DNA from: Biomphalaria glabrata
Lineage: Eukaryota > Mollusca > Gastropoda > Planorbidae
Reading direction: 5' to 3'
NCBI RefSeq assembly: GCF_947242115.1
Contig: NC_074711.1
Location: forward strand, 8,126,434-8,190,433
DNA: 64,000 nt
Position 1 is the stretch's first letter; every line of letters begins with the position of its first letter. The notes under the pieces are model-generated. The model saw nothing but the letters and a program-made list of their open reading frames with translations. It was not told the DNA's origin and ran no database searches. Below are positions 25,443-35,115 of the stretch, piece after piece. The position numbers and the translations under genes were made by a program.

Positions 25443-28400
25443 TAACCGATCTCTTCCACCTTGTTACGTAATGTTTGCATTTCCGAGGAGACATCACCAA
25501 CCTATATGAGATTTAGATTTATTTTCACACATTAATCACGAGGTAACAAATAATTCAATAGGCTACTGAATTAATCTAACTGTACACATACACAAAGCAG
25601 TTGTTAACGTATGGCTCGTTAATACAAAAGAATCAAAGCTACGCCGTTTTTTAATGATAATAAACACATTACCAGAAAATCCTGAAAACATTAAAGCTAA
25701 TGGAGATATTATGTAATAGCATCAATTTGTCTTAGAAACTGACATTTGAAGCCTGGTCATTAAAACAATTCTAACGGCGGTTATTTTTCTCCCACAACCT
25801 TAACAATTCTGCTTATCAGCATCATAAACTTCAGGTAGCCTACATGTACCTGTTTTGTGGTAAGGTCGAGAGCTTTATTCAGGTAATTAATCAAATATCA
25901 CTTGCAGGTGTACAGTATTATGATGCCTAATTAAAAGCATATTTAAACTGAAGCTCAATAGTCTTTCTCAAACAAACTTAACATTTATTTAGACTTTCTC
26001 TAAAAATAGCATATAGCATGTAATCGCATTTGCGCCGTTCCGAAATGTCTAAAAATACACACTACAAAACACTGTATTCGTACAAGCGTATTCTAATCTA
26101 GAAATACCTGAATTTTATTTGTTTTTATCTGCGTTCCTTGTCTTACAATCTTTTCCAAGCTTTTTTACTCACTTGACCTTTCTACAGTCATCAGAAAGTA
26201 AAAGCTTAGGAGATTTGCATTTCACATTGATCAAAATCACGGAGTACAACAAAAACAAACCCTTCGAGGAAGTGATACAACATACAATTTTTAGCGTACC
26301 TTTATGGCTAAAGTTGTTAAACTGTCTTGTAAAACAACAAGCTTTTTATTTGAAGAATTTAGGGTGAGATCTAGACAATAAAAAAAATTGAATGAATGAA
26401 GCAATTTTTTTTTTTGTAATTCTTATAACTAATACTTTACTGCAGACTGTAGTCAAATGCTTAATGTATACTTTTACAACTTGAATATGTTTTTAAGACA
26501 AATATACTCACTGGTATCATGAACTTCTTTTCCAAGTTCTTCCACTTTCATACTGCTTGACTTTTCGTTGGTCTGTATTGTCTTCTGGAGCTGTTCAATT
26601 TGTTCTTCTAGACGTTTCTGCTCAAGCTGCCAACTCTCTGACACACCATTCAACTTGGACACACTGTGTTCATGGCTGGTGATTCACTCAGTCAGCAGTT
26701 CATTCTCAGACTGGATCTGTGTCATAAATTCGCTAGCAGAGTTGAGTTCCTGCATTATCCAATCATTCTGTTCTGTTTGTCTGCAATTTGTTTCTTTAAA
26801 GTTCTCCAGATCTTTCAATTCCTGATTTACAGTTTTGAATTTTCTGGAGTGATCCGATATAGTTTTCTCCATTTTCTCAAGTCTTTCTTTTAAAATTTTA
26901 AATTCTTTTTCATCTGTTTTAAACAAAACAAACTTTTAAATTGTTGAACATGTTAATTTACTGCATGCTGTTACAAATAATGCATTCACCGAAAGACGGA
27001 CTTTTCGTTAACTATCTGTCTAGTGTTGTTGGCTATCGGTTTTTATATGGTTGAATTTCCATCTAAAATTAAATAAGTTTCTTCTCTACATTAATTTCAA
27101 CCAATTAGACGTTTAAAAAAAAAAGAAAATGAAATTCAATAAAAAAAATCTTTACTTCTAATATTTTACTAAAAAACAAAGACGAATCATAAATTCCAAG
27201 ATATAAATGTATTAACAACAATATAGCCATTTATCGCTTGATTGAGTTGATAAAAAAAATACTTAAAATCATTTCCATAAATATAATACATTTTAGTCTA
27301 TCTAGTTATGTATGTCTACGTAGCTTGTACTACTTTTTACAATTGTCTATATCTCAAATAATTGTTTAGATATTTTAAGTACATTTATATAGGTTTTACA
27401 AAAATAATAGTGTTGTACTTAAATAATGTTTATGAAGTAGATCTATTCACAAATTAACTTGTGATAATAATAATATCTACCTCGGTTACTAGTGCATGAC
27501 ACAGAGAGGAGAGTCTCCAGGGCAACACCACTTGTAGAAATTGCTCTGGCTGATTCATTGTTGTCACCTTTAAATAAAGTAAATAATTAATAAATAACTA
27601 ATATCAATAATTGTTCATTTGTCCGAAGATAGTTAATGTTAAGTTATATCAAAATCAGATTAAAAGCTAATTTTAAAAAAAAAATTATTACAAATCTCAT
27701 TTTGAATGGAGGCGCTTGTCTTCTGAAGATTTTAGTCAATTTAGATAATTAATTTTTTTATTTATGGAACTTTAGGGCGCTCCAAGTCAATTTTGCTCTA
27801 ATGGGTGCCTAAAATAGGTTAAGGAAAAGTAAAGGCGGGTGGTCGTTGTGCTAGCCGCATGACACCCTCGTTAACTGTGGACCACAGAAACAGATGACCT
27901 TTACATCATCTTTCCTATAGACCGCAAGGTCTGAAAGGGGAACATTACTTAAAAGCTTTAATGTTTTGAATGAAGAGAGAAGACCGTCCAATTATTGTCA
28001 CATCTCTAAATATTGCAAGGTTTATCTCCACGTATTTACATAAAACTACTGCTAATTAATTAACTAATTGGTTAACTGTTTGAGTCATTCACGTGCTGTC
28101 ATTGACAATGAATGATTGTGCAAAATTTCAACTTGATCTGACAATGCGCGAAAAAAAAAGTGTTAAGGAATCCACCCAGACAGACAGACAGAGTTGATCT
28201 AAGTTTCGTTAAAAATGTTTATGAAAATTTTTTTTAGTGAAAAAAAATTCAATAGAAGGAACTACTGAATTCAGTGTAAAAACACTATGATTTAATGTTG
28301 TACATATACTAGTAACTTCTGTTGTAGTTATAAATATACTGCACTAGCCTCTAGGTTTGCAAAGTATGTTGGTCTGGATTTTAAAGTTTGGTAGATAACG

Positions 28401-31400
28401 AGTAAACTAAAGACATCGGAACTAACTGTGTGATTCATCGAAGAAGGTTAGAAACAAAGACACAGCCACAAGAATTACCAGTTATTAAAAGCGTCACTGC
28501 ATGGATTAAATGTAACAAGGCTGGCTTTGTCTGAAACAATCTGATCCTTCCAAATAAAAGTTCAAATTGACAAACAAAAATGGAAGAAAATATTTCCCTG
28601 CTGCCAATCTTAGCTGTTCACTGTAAAAAAAATAACATTGAACCTGACAAAAGGATAAAATGATAATATTCTGTGAAAGAATATTATCGCATTCAGGCGC
28701 ACGAAATGTCATCATACTTTGTGAATCTTCCTGACATACCGTTTGCATTTTCAGAAGTCCTTTCAAAGTCAAATATGAAGGTGTTCCGGAGACAGAAAGA
28801 GTATATTAATTAACAGTGATGTGGAGAAAACTGGTATCTCTTTAATCTCAGTTAAACAAATCTGGATCAAGTGTTTGCAGTCATATCCCGATTTGTCTGT
28901 ATTGCAATTTTTTTTTCCATTTCAAATGATTAGTTTTGCGAATGATGGTTTTCATGCTTTTCACATAGTTATCAAAGTCATTGATAAGGTGAATTAGAAA
29001 TAGAAAAGTAAATAGATGCACGTATCAAAGGTCAAAAATTCTTTTATTTGTTATGTAGTGATAAGGAGGACAATCTATTCCAAGAATATCATTTCAAACT
29101 GTTTCGTGATTAAACTTTAAGTTTTGGCAATGCATTTCAGATACTTATAGGCATTTTCATTTTATAACAATTACTTATGCTTATGCACGAAAATAGTTTT
29201 GCGGTTGGAGGAGGAGGTAGGTCGCCGCAGAGTGGGGATTTGTAAAAGGCTTAAAAGGTTGAGAACCGCTGTACTAGATGAAGCCGAGAGGACAGGAAAG
29301 AGCTGCAAAGCCATTAAAAAACTAGCAAGAGAATGTGTTCTACGAAGGAAAGATGATGATGTTGTGAGTGTGTGAGAGAGAGAGTGAGAGAGAGAGAGTG
29401 AGAGAGAGAGAGTGAGAGAGAGAGAGAGAGAGAGCTTGTTTGTGTGTATAGATTATTTGTTGAACTTACTAGCGATATTATGACACTTCATGATAAACTT
29501 TGACGTTTCGTTTGTCAGGAATCGGCTCATTTCTAAAAAAGTGAAATCATTTTCTTTCTCTTGAATCCATAGCTCAGCTTTTTCAATCACCTAAAAATAC
29601 AGCTTTGTGATAAATTACAACATTCGAAAAGTAATCATAAAAATAACTTAAGCTCTTAATTAACATCTATATATTGCATATTTCATCAAAGTAATGTATT
29701 AGAATCTTAATAAAATGTTAATCGTTCATATGTGTATTTCCTTTACAAGTCTTAAAGTTTATTTCTGTGTCGAAAAAACTCGTGGACTTATTAACGTTGG
29801 TGTGTAGTAGAGTAGAGAATGTTTGTTTTTTTCTGTTTGAAATTGTGGTATTTATGAAAGAGTAGAAGGAAGTTCATACGAATTTTTTAAGCACATTGTT
29901 TAAATTATTGTTTGGATGTAATTACTTCTCAGTTTCATTACTTCACGTAAGTTAGTCTTGTGAAGGAGGTATCATCTTCCGAGTGGGGCATCAGTTAATA
30001 GCTGAGTTCTCTCGGATTCTTAAGTAGCAGTAAACACTGAACATAATAAAAAATTTTGATTTTATATACCTTATATAGATTTTACTTTCATGCGCTATGG
30101 TCCAATCTCATTTGTGAACCAGTGGGGGAAGGGGTATCTGGGAGAAGGTTTTCTGTGCTGCCTTTAGGCGCTCAGTAAACACAACTCTGCTCGAGCCCCC
30201 TTCATAGGTAGCCAAGACAAGCCAAGTTCAAGCGTACTTAGCCTCTAGACCACGCTTCTCACTACATATGTTAATAATGTGTGTGTAGGGCAGTATTTCA
30301 AAGTTCTCCAACTTGTAGCACAAAGAATTTTTTTAAGATAATTATTTTTAGTTGGCAGCAACAATTTTTTCTCTACAGCGTCATAGATTTTTTTTCCCCA
30401 TTTATCTCAACGTATAAGAATGGACTGACATCTTTCTCTTTCTTGATAGATCTATTCTGCTAAGAATAGCTTCTGAGAGGGAAAAAAAGGGGGGGGGGGA
30501 GACTTTGGTTACGCGAGTACTGTACTCCTACGATAACTAAGGGACAGATGAGGTGAGATGAAATTAATCTCGATTAAATATTTCCCGGTCTTCTCTTTTT
30601 ATTTTCTTAAATATTTCTTAACATTCTATTATAGTGCCTCCACATTACCCAAATCTCATTCGTTCTTCGTATTATAGCTCACAGAAATCAAACTCTAAAC
30701 TTAAACAAATAGAAGATGGTGTGATTCACTTAAAAATGAAAATCACCATCAGAAGGGAAATAAGCACCACAGTCAAGAAAGGCTCTTAGACACCACTGAA
30801 AAAAAAATCCAGGTACTCATCAATCAGGAAGATTTTTGTTTTAGTCCTCTTGCCAGACAAGGTCACTAATGAGATACTTTAGCAAAGAAAAAAAAAAGCA
30901 GCAGCCCATTCAAGAAGATACTAATCAGAGCGCTGGTAATGGATGGGCAAAGTCCCTAGTAAGTCTGCATCCAGCATCACTCATTTCAAGACAAGCCCTC
31001 ATCTGGAACCACGAAGAAAAGAGGAAGAGGAGACGAACCAGGAATACATAACGCCGTGATTTGGAAGCAGATACCTAGCAGATGGGTAAGATATGATGAC
31101 AGTTGGAGAGACTCGCACAGAACCGAGATGCCTGGAGGATGCTGGTTGGTGGTTAGGGGCGGACTGGCTGTATGGGCAAACGGACAAATGCCTGGTGGGC
31201 CGGTACCAAATGGGCCGGTGTGGTCGCGACCAAATATTTTTTTTTTACTGCAGACAACTTTTAAAAAAAAGTGACAGCAGCGAGACACAGATGCCCGAAC
31301 ACGTTTTCTTTTTTTTTATATTATTATTATCATTCCGTTTAATTTTGTTTGAAATTCAACAAGAATATCAAAAAATGTACAATAAAACACTGTACGTATT

Positions 31401-33756
31401 ATCATTTGCGAAACGTTAGACCGTTCTTTTGCTATGCACGAGCGGCATGAACTTCAACACTGCTTTGATGTCTTCGAGGTTATGTTTGGCCTAATTATTT
31501 TGCTGGTCGGCATGGACGTTTGATTGCACTCCCTTTTGTTTTTGCTCCTTCCCTCCCCCGTCTTTTGGTGGTTCTATTGTCAGTTAACGAAAAAGAGGGA
31601 TGAGAGAGGTTAAGTTAGACAACATTGATATAACGCAGCAAAAAAAAATTAGGGGGACAATTAGCTATTTAACGGATGCAATGGATACCAGCACATATAG
31701 AACAAGAAGGAAATGAGAAGGCTGACACACTCGCCAAGAGTGGGAGAACAAACTCACAATTAAACATTGAACTCTTTCCAGAAGAAATGAAGAAACTAAT
31801 AGTAAATAAAATAAATGAGAAATGGACACGCTCTCATCCGAATCACAAGAAAGATAATGCCTATTATAAACTTATAATCTTACGACTCAGGACCGGACAC
31901 AACAGAATGAGACAACATGTCCTTCAAAACTGCTCACTTTACCATGAGGCCCGTAAAAGACACTGGCGCCAAAACACCCCAATAGAAAGAAAAACTCTAA
32001 GGAGAACTCCCTGGTTTGGTAATCACTGCACAGTTCATCTCATATATTGGTCTGAAGGCTCCAACATTAAAATGAGAACGAGGAAGAAGAAGAAGAAGAA
32101 GCTCTTTAACAATACTTAATAGGAATTAACTTATACACGCACACCGACGCAAAATTGAAAACCACTCAACTTATTCACAGCTCAACTACCTCAATATGGA
32201 TATAGAGTTTTTCTTTCTACGATTTGTACAGAAAAAGTAAGTTTTCTTTATTTTTTATAATAACATAGATGCTACACTTAAGGCTTACAAAAAAATATTA
32301 TTTAATTTTTTTTTAAAATCTAGATATAAATCATTTTTTACTATTATAATTAATGGCAAACTTATGCTTAGTATGCTTAGTATGAAATCATTAATGATGG
32401 AAATTTTTATAGTTATTATAATAATTTATAAGCCTCAAGCGCTGTCAAATCCGATATTTAATGAAAGGAGATTTATATTTATATTTTAAATAATGGGTCA
32501 TGGTATATTCATTTACAATTCGCGTTTTTTGAGAATGTAGCCTACTAGTACGTGCCTATCTAACCGTTCTGCATTCTCTTATCTTTTAATGAAATGGGTT
32601 GCCTGAGTCAGCCAGGAAAAAAAATGACTTAGCATATTTTAAGTCACAGATCAACATGCATGACTAGATTTACACATGAAATGCGTAGGACGTAACTATC
32701 TTATTTTTTTAAGAAACGTCTGTAATCTATAAGTAATACCAAAAAGTTTCAAACTCATTAAGGCTGCTAACCCTAACCCTATACAATATTGTATTGTTTT
32801 TAGTTTTCCGACTACATACATGTATAAATAAAATACAATATGTAATCCTACGCAAGCATACATCCAGTTTTCGATGCGTTATCAAACTATATATTTGGAA
32901 GAGAATTATGCTTACACTTATAATATGACACATCGGCGAAGCCGGGAGGAGGGGGTCTTTAAACCATCACTTGCCTCAGACCTCATTGTCTGAAAATGAA
33001 ACTTTACTTAATGCCCCAGTGCGGCAAACTTAAGCAAACTACAGTTACCGAATTTCCTAAGTGTAGCCAAAAGGGGTTTTGTGGTTATCCTCCACCTCCA
33101 ACACAAAAACTAAAGCAAAACTATAGTTCCCATTTTCTACCAGTCGCCGGACTCCATTAATTAAGTGCATTGAAAAGCAGATTTGGGTCTTGAATTTTTT
33201 AGCGGAAGAGTAGCGAGCTCAGAATATGCATTTTTTTAAAGCTTAAAAATAACAGAAATAAAGTTTGGATCGGGGGAGCTCACAGCGCTCCCCCAGACTC
33301 CCTAGCTGTCCTTTTGGGTGTGTACTGACTTTCCACAAATTAATAGTAGAACCTATTCTAGGCTAAACAAAAAAACGCCGGAAAGAGATGAAAGGTCAGA
33401 ATGTAATGAAGATTAATTACATACATATGCATTGCAGAGGGGGGTAAAAAAAATCCCCCCCTCTCCCATGATATGACATGCCATTCATTTGTGGGCCGGT
33501 TTATATGGTAATGCTTGGGCCGATTTTGATACCCACTCCGCCCCTGTTAGTGGCCCATGCCCCAGCCAGACATGACCACACACAGAGTTACATTAGATTA
33601 TCTATGAATTAATTACATTGTCGTGATAACGTAACTAAGCATCAAATATCTACTTACTGTTAAAACATTGGTTTGGATTGCTTCCAGTTGGCTTTTTAAA
33701 TCTTCTAAATTTTCAACTTGTGAAGTGATAATCTTTACATGGCGGCTGTTCCTCAT
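15114..33756 (-). CDS. Gene B: multi-exon coiled-coil/C1q-domain gene with one in-frame stop
   Basis: Exons found: 33658-33756 (99 bp), 29470-29590 (121), 27481-27567 (87), 26512-26913 (402, coiled coil), 25447-25501 (55), 23065-23159 (95), 20697-20745 (49) and 15114-15670 (C1q, to stop). All have AG/GT borders. Phases agree along the chain except between the coiled-coil exon (phase 1 out) and 25447-25501 (phase 0 in), so one small exon there is probably missed. The predicted protein is a helical N-terminal module, a coiled coil, short linker exons and a C1q head. An in-frame TGA at 26684-26686 interrupts the coiled-coil exon; a CGA arginine codon lost by CpG decay is a simple explanation. 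The rest is open, so this may be a young pseudogene, an allele, a sequencing error or an exon that is skipped. Introns are loaded with LINE, hAT and LTR remains. No signal peptide is seen. Confidence 0.72.
15780..16310. repeat. Dispersed repeat R1, long form
   Basis: Matches 47860-48400 over its whole length, including GGTGGTATAAGCTGAATTAG, a polyC run and AACTGGTCTAGATAAGTGAT. This lies just upstream of the gene B C1q exon, in the last intron. Confidence 0.6.
16413..16584. mobile_element. hAT MITE of the CAGTGGCGTAGCTAG family
   Basis: Ends CAGGGGCGTAGCTAG and CTAGCTATGCCACTG. Flanks CAACTCAA and CAACTCAT match at seven of eight. 172 bp. It lies 56 bp from the 3-kb relative. Confidence 0.78.
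16820..16915. repeat. Possible TTAACTCTTTCC-type MITE end
   Basis: TTAACTCTTTCCGTGCGGG begins a block like the TTAA MITEs elsewhere. The other end is not found. Confidence 0.3.
16924..18030 (+). mobile_element. Nested hAT relic with GTF2IRD2-like transposase
   Basis: It starts with CAGGCATGTCAAAC and GCGGCCCGC, typical of one hAT subgroup. Frames then read FSKCDFMKECVVKVAEVICS, a degraded serine/DEST region, HFQCIIHQETFC and YYTEVRRLSCHKVL, in the order found in GTF2IRD2-like hAT proteins. Broken by stops and frameshifts. I do not find its right terminus. Confidence 0.62.
19655..20515. other. Gene B intron sequence, unassigned
   Basis: No coding or repeat signal beyond short AT runs. Confidence 0.35.
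20525..20575 (-). mobile_element. LINE 3' tip
   Basis: TCTTATATAATACAGACGTT is the tail of the CR1/Jockey-like family. Confidence 0.55.
20697..20745 (-). CDS. Gene B short helical exon before C1q (49 bp)
   Basis: The exon reads LQDVLSEVVLVLENTK, phase 0 in and phase 1 out, acceptor TCATTTCAG. Its leftover G joins the C1q exon to give an aspartate codon, exactly as the phase requires. It is homologous in position to gene C exon 53566-53626. Confidence 0.65.
21000..21200. repeat. Dispersed repeat R1 copy
   Basis: ACCAGTAATTAATTGATT, TTGTCTATGCCAAAG and CAACTTGATCCGAGAATGGG match other R1 copies. Confidence 0.5.
21443..21928 (+). mobile_element. Solo LTR (fossil), relative of 10859-11607
   Basis: Begins TGTTAACTGTG, ends CGTAACA, has ATTAAAG near its 3' part and shares GTGTTGCCAATTGT with the longer LTR. 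No internal sequence remains. It lies in a gene B intron in the opposite orientation to the gene. Confidence 0.58.
22060..22225. repeat. Dispersed repeat R1 copy
   Basis: GTGTTGGCATTGACAATGAA and TTTGATTTGAGAATGG match R1. The open frame that follows (22193-22432) resembles nothing known. Confidence 0.45.
22425..22800 (-). mobile_element. LINE 3' end, CR1/Jockey-like
   Basis: Tail ATAATACAGACGTTACTTC at the left; the FFPS-type C-terminal block and upstream sequence match 785-1042 and 4385-4640. An extra TAGGCCTAC insertion is present. Confidence 0.68.
23065..23159 (-). CDS. Gene B exon (95 bp)
   Basis: The exon reads ENITAPKAHQFKDRNLAWEN, then KTATDKPLDLCH. Acceptor TTTTGTTAG and donor GTAAGT are good, and phases (1 in, 0 out) fit both neighbours. 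Gene C has no counterpart, so this may be an insertion specific to gene B or an alternative exon. Confidence 0.58.
23216..23265. repeat. (TA)n microsatellite
   Basis: About 50 bp of pure TA repeat. Confidence 0.95.
23884..25441 (-). mobile_element. 5'-truncated LINE with restriction-like endonuclease (R4/Dong-like)
   Basis: An uninterrupted frame of 460 codons (24005-25387) plus a few upstream codons covers, in order: the RT end and thumb (FGLDKCGII; YKYLGINQNAKI; AINSWAVPVLLYTFGVIKW; LPSKDGGRGLQNI), a CCHC knuckle CRKCGNVGESIEHIMAGC, and a PD-(D/E)XK-type endonuclease RPDLLFIDKKEKTATIIDIA. RT, knuckle and restriction-like endonuclease in this order mark the R2/R4/NeSL LINEs. The 5' part, including the RT active site, is absent. 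TTA/TAA repeats bound it on both sides (23884-23922 and 25408-25441), as known for Dong of silkworm. The open frame suggests a young copy. It sits in a gene B intron close to the donor of exon 25447-25501. Confidence 0.85.
25447..25501 (-). CDS. Gene B short helical exon (55 bp)
   Basis: The exon reads VGDVSSEMQTLRNKVEEI, phase 0 in and phase 1 out, acceptor CTCATATAG and donor GTTAGT. It resembles gene C's IQDMSSQLETLSV exon and looks like the continuation of the coiled coil. A TAA microsatellite and a LINE insertion begin within a few bases of its donor. Confidence 0.62.
25510..26505. other. Gene B intron; probably hides a small exon
   Basis: Phase requires an exon of length 2 modulo 3 between the coiled-coil exon and 25447-25501. 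A splice-bordered stretch at about 25800-25850 (VHVGYLKFMMLISRIVK) is open but in the wrong phase, so I do not call it. Confidence 0.3.
26512..26913 (-). CDS. Gene B coiled-coil exon with in-frame TGA
   Basis: The 402-bp exon runs from acceptor TTTAAAACAG to donor GTGAGT. It encodes heptad-rich sequence such as EFKILKERLEKMEKTISDH and, downstream of the stop, LEEQIEQLQKTIQTNEK. The TGA at 26684-26686 lies in the same frame as both halves. The exon aligns in position and character with the longer gene C exon 54992-55500. Open frames on the opposite strand are shadows of its skewed composition. Confidence 0.7.
26930..27475. other. Gene B intron, nothing recognised
   Basis: AT-rich, no repeat ends or open frames of note. 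Confidence 0.35.
27481..27567 (-). CDS. Gene B exon 3 (87 bp linker)
   Basis: Joined to exon 2 it reads S-DNNESARAISTSGVALET and continues to SCTSNRG. It is phase 1 in and phase 1 out, flanked by TTTAAAG and GTAGAT. Its length equals gene C exon 3 (56139-56225) although the sequence is little conserved, as expected of a linker. Confidence 0.68.
28000..28205. repeat. Dispersed repeat R1 copy
   Basis: CTAATTAATTAACTAATTGG, GTGCTGTCATTGACAATGAA and CAACTTGATCTGACAATG match R1. Confidence 0.5.
28380..29271 (+). mobile_element. SPIN-like hAT relic, 5' part missing
   Basis: The right end GGTTGAGAACCGCTG closes at 29271. Transposase scraps read SSYFVNLPDIPFAFSEVL and WIKCLQSYPDLSVLQF, as in ZBED5-like hAT proteins. 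The second scrap aligns with FWTTFLHRFPNLRLCC at 37410-37460. Decayed, in a gene B intron. Confidence 0.6.
29370..29433. repeat. (GA)n-rich microsatellite
   Basis: GAGAGAGAGTGAGA-type repeat just downstream of gene B exon 2. Gene A has a shorter GAGAGAGG version at the same place. Confidence 0.9.
29470..29590 (-). CDS. Gene B exon 2 (121 bp)
   Basis: The exon reads VIEKAELWIQEKENDFTF, then LEMSRFLTNETSKF, then a KCHNIA end. It runs from acceptor TTTTTAG to donor GTAAGT, phase 0 in and phase 1 out. Conserved positions across all four paralogues are the W-I pair, acidic/lysine runs, FLE or FME, NET or DET, and K-C-x-x-I. Confidence 0.8.
30085..30262 (-). mobile_element. tRNA-derived SINE, family 2
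   Basis: Inverted copy of 7360-7570, including AGCCAAGTTCAAGCGTACTT and CTCTAGACCACGCTTC (A-box side). It lies in gene B intron 1, antisense to 7360-7570. Confidence 0.7.
30855..31153 (+). mobile_element. LINE 3' coding remnant
   Basis: Frames read EEKRKRRRTRNT, RRDLEADT and QLERLAQNRDAWRMLVGG, a common RTE-type C-terminus. A hAT element interrupts it at 31154; GGCCCATGCCCCAGCCAGAC after 33546 looks like its continuation. Confidence 0.6.
31660..32112 (+). mobile_element. LINE RNase H fragment
   Basis: MQWIPAHIEQEGNEKADTLA is the RNase H C-terminal motif of RNase-H-bearing LINEs. It is followed by LRTGHNRMRQHVLQNCSLY, where the usual cysteine-rich CPCG segment has been deleted (compare 52573-52788). 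An (AAG)n tail closes it. Confidence 0.75.
32565..32735 (+). mobile_element. LINE 3' end, CR1/Jockey-like
   Basis: GAAATGGGTTGCCTGAGTCA and the AACGTCTGTAAT tail match the family at 785-1042; decayed. Confidence 0.55.
32931..33470. mobile_element. Short copy of the CATGGGCGTAGCC hAT family
   Basis: 540 bp with an exact 8-bp target duplication ATATGACA (32923-32930 and 33471-33478). The left end is decayed (CATCGGCGAAGCCGGG). Internal CTCAGAATATGCATTTT, GGGGGAGCTC and AGGTCAGAATGTAATGAAGA match the 2-kb copies at 39198 and 44535. It is nested in 31154-33546. Confidence 0.78.
33658..33756 (-). CDS. Gene B exon 1 (99 bp)
   Basis: The exon reads MRNSRHVKIITSQVENLEDL and on to NVLT, a charged helix-forming stretch. 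ATG is the first base after acceptor TTTTTAATTAG, and the donor is GTAAGT. The same arrangement occurs in genes A, C and D, so either the 5'UTR intron ends at the start codon or an earlier coding exon in phase 0 exists outside what I can recognise. Confidence 0.75.
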
Positions 33757-33844
33757 CTAATTAAAAACGAATGATATTTTATTGTAAATATCTACTAGTT
33801 AAAACATTTAGATTCTATAAATTACCTTACCCAACTCAAAAAAA

Positions 33845-34570
33845 TATAGAATCTACATTTTGTAAAACAACACCACCTCAACATCCCTAATAATAGGCAA
33901 TAATAGACCACCAAATTCTAGTTTAGAGTACATGCAAGAACTATGTAATCAGTTAACTACACTTAAAGAAAAAAATAAAAATGCAGTTTTTTGGATTATG
34001 GGTGATTTCAACCTACCTGATATAAATGGGAAAACACTAACCATAGATAAACATCAAAACCTTAAGGACATAAATGAGCTTTTCACAGAAACTTTACACA
34101 ATCTAAGTTTAGATCAAATCATTAAAAAACCAACTACATTAAACAACTCATTAGATCTCTTCTTAACCAACAGACCTAGATTAGTAATAGATTATGATAT
34201 TATCTCTGGTCTATCAGACCATGAAATCATTAAAATACACAGTCAGATAAAAGCAGTAGCCAATATAAAACCCAAAAGAAAAAGCTTACTCTGGAATAGA
34301 TGCAACCTAACACAACTACACCAAGCTGCATTAAACTTTCAACAAACATTCTTATCAGAAAAAGACATTTACCAACCAGTCGATGAGCTATGGAATTTCA
34401 TTATATCTTTAAACATTATAGGAAATCATATACCAACTAAATACACATCAAACAAAATAAATGAATGCTGGTTCAATAATAGATTAAAGAAGCTTTGTAA
34501 ACAGAAGGAAAACTTATATAGAAAATTTAAAGAAACTAAGGCAGTTTATAAAAAAGTATATAAAAATTAA
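33845..34570 (+). mobile_element. LINE apurinic-type endonuclease domain fragment
   Basis: Broken, then open: NNRPPNSS, FWIMGDFNLPDI, LDLFLTNRP and GLSDHEIIKI give the exonuclease/endonuclease/phosphatase motifs GDFN and SDH of CR1/Jockey-type LINEs. The frame continues into the linker toward RT and stops at 34570. RT is missing. It lies 90 bp upstream of gene B exon 1, so it may affect the gene's promoter or first intron. Confidence 0.8.
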
Positions 34571-34574
34571 ACAC

Positions 34575-35115
34575 CTAACCCAATTATTCATTTTAGAAAA
34601 AAAAATATATTAACGTGGTATCATAAAGTTAAAAAAAATAATAATAATAAATAATAATTAGATAAATTAATTCCATAATTATTTTTCTTTACAAATATTT
34701 GTATTATTTGTATTATACTATTATAGAATCTTAGAATCGTTCAGTGTATAGCAATGTAATAACAAATCCAAAGAATGGCTACCACAGGGCCATAGGCCCT
34801 ATATGTTGTTTTTTTCTTTTTAGTGAAAATATGTACAGTTACTGGTAGCTACGATTTTGAGGCACCATTGAATAGTGTCTTTCACCAGATATTTAACAAA
34901 AAACTTGTTGATTAAAAAAATAGCCCCTACATGACTTTCTACATTAGGATCTCAACAAAACTAGTATATACTACATACACTAAACTATCACATACGGTTG
35001 GTGGATTTATTAGATTTTGTGGCTTGAATTGATCTAAGTAAAATATTACTTTATTTTCTTTTTGTTGAGAAGACCTTTTTCAGTAAGGGATGCACTTTGG
35101 GCTTAAGGTAGAAGC
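34575..35115. other. Unassigned AT-rich sequence
   Basis: Nothing recognised apart from AT runs. Confidence 0.35.

Larger units (their letters stand above)
31154..33546. mobile_element. hAT-like element of the CAGGGGCGGACTGG family, with nested insertions
   Basis: Left end TAGGGGCGGACTGGCTGTAT and right end CCACTCCGCCCCTG are inverted copies, and GGGCC blocks follow on each side. Flanks TTGGTGGT and TTAGTGGC match at six of eight. It contains a LINE RNase H piece, a LINE 3' end and a 540-bp hAT (32931-33470). No transposase recognised. A 267-bp MITE of the family is at 38600-38866. Confidence 0.6.

Noticed and set aside
26568-26893. Plus-strand open frames over the gene B coiled-coil exon
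   Set aside because: Shadows of the skewed coiled-coil codons; the minus-strand exon has good splice sites and paralogue support. The same applies to 42595-43050 and 15465-15674.
33932-34570. A host endonuclease gene
   Set aside because: GDFN and SDH motifs plus broken upstream frame identify the LINE endonuclease domain.
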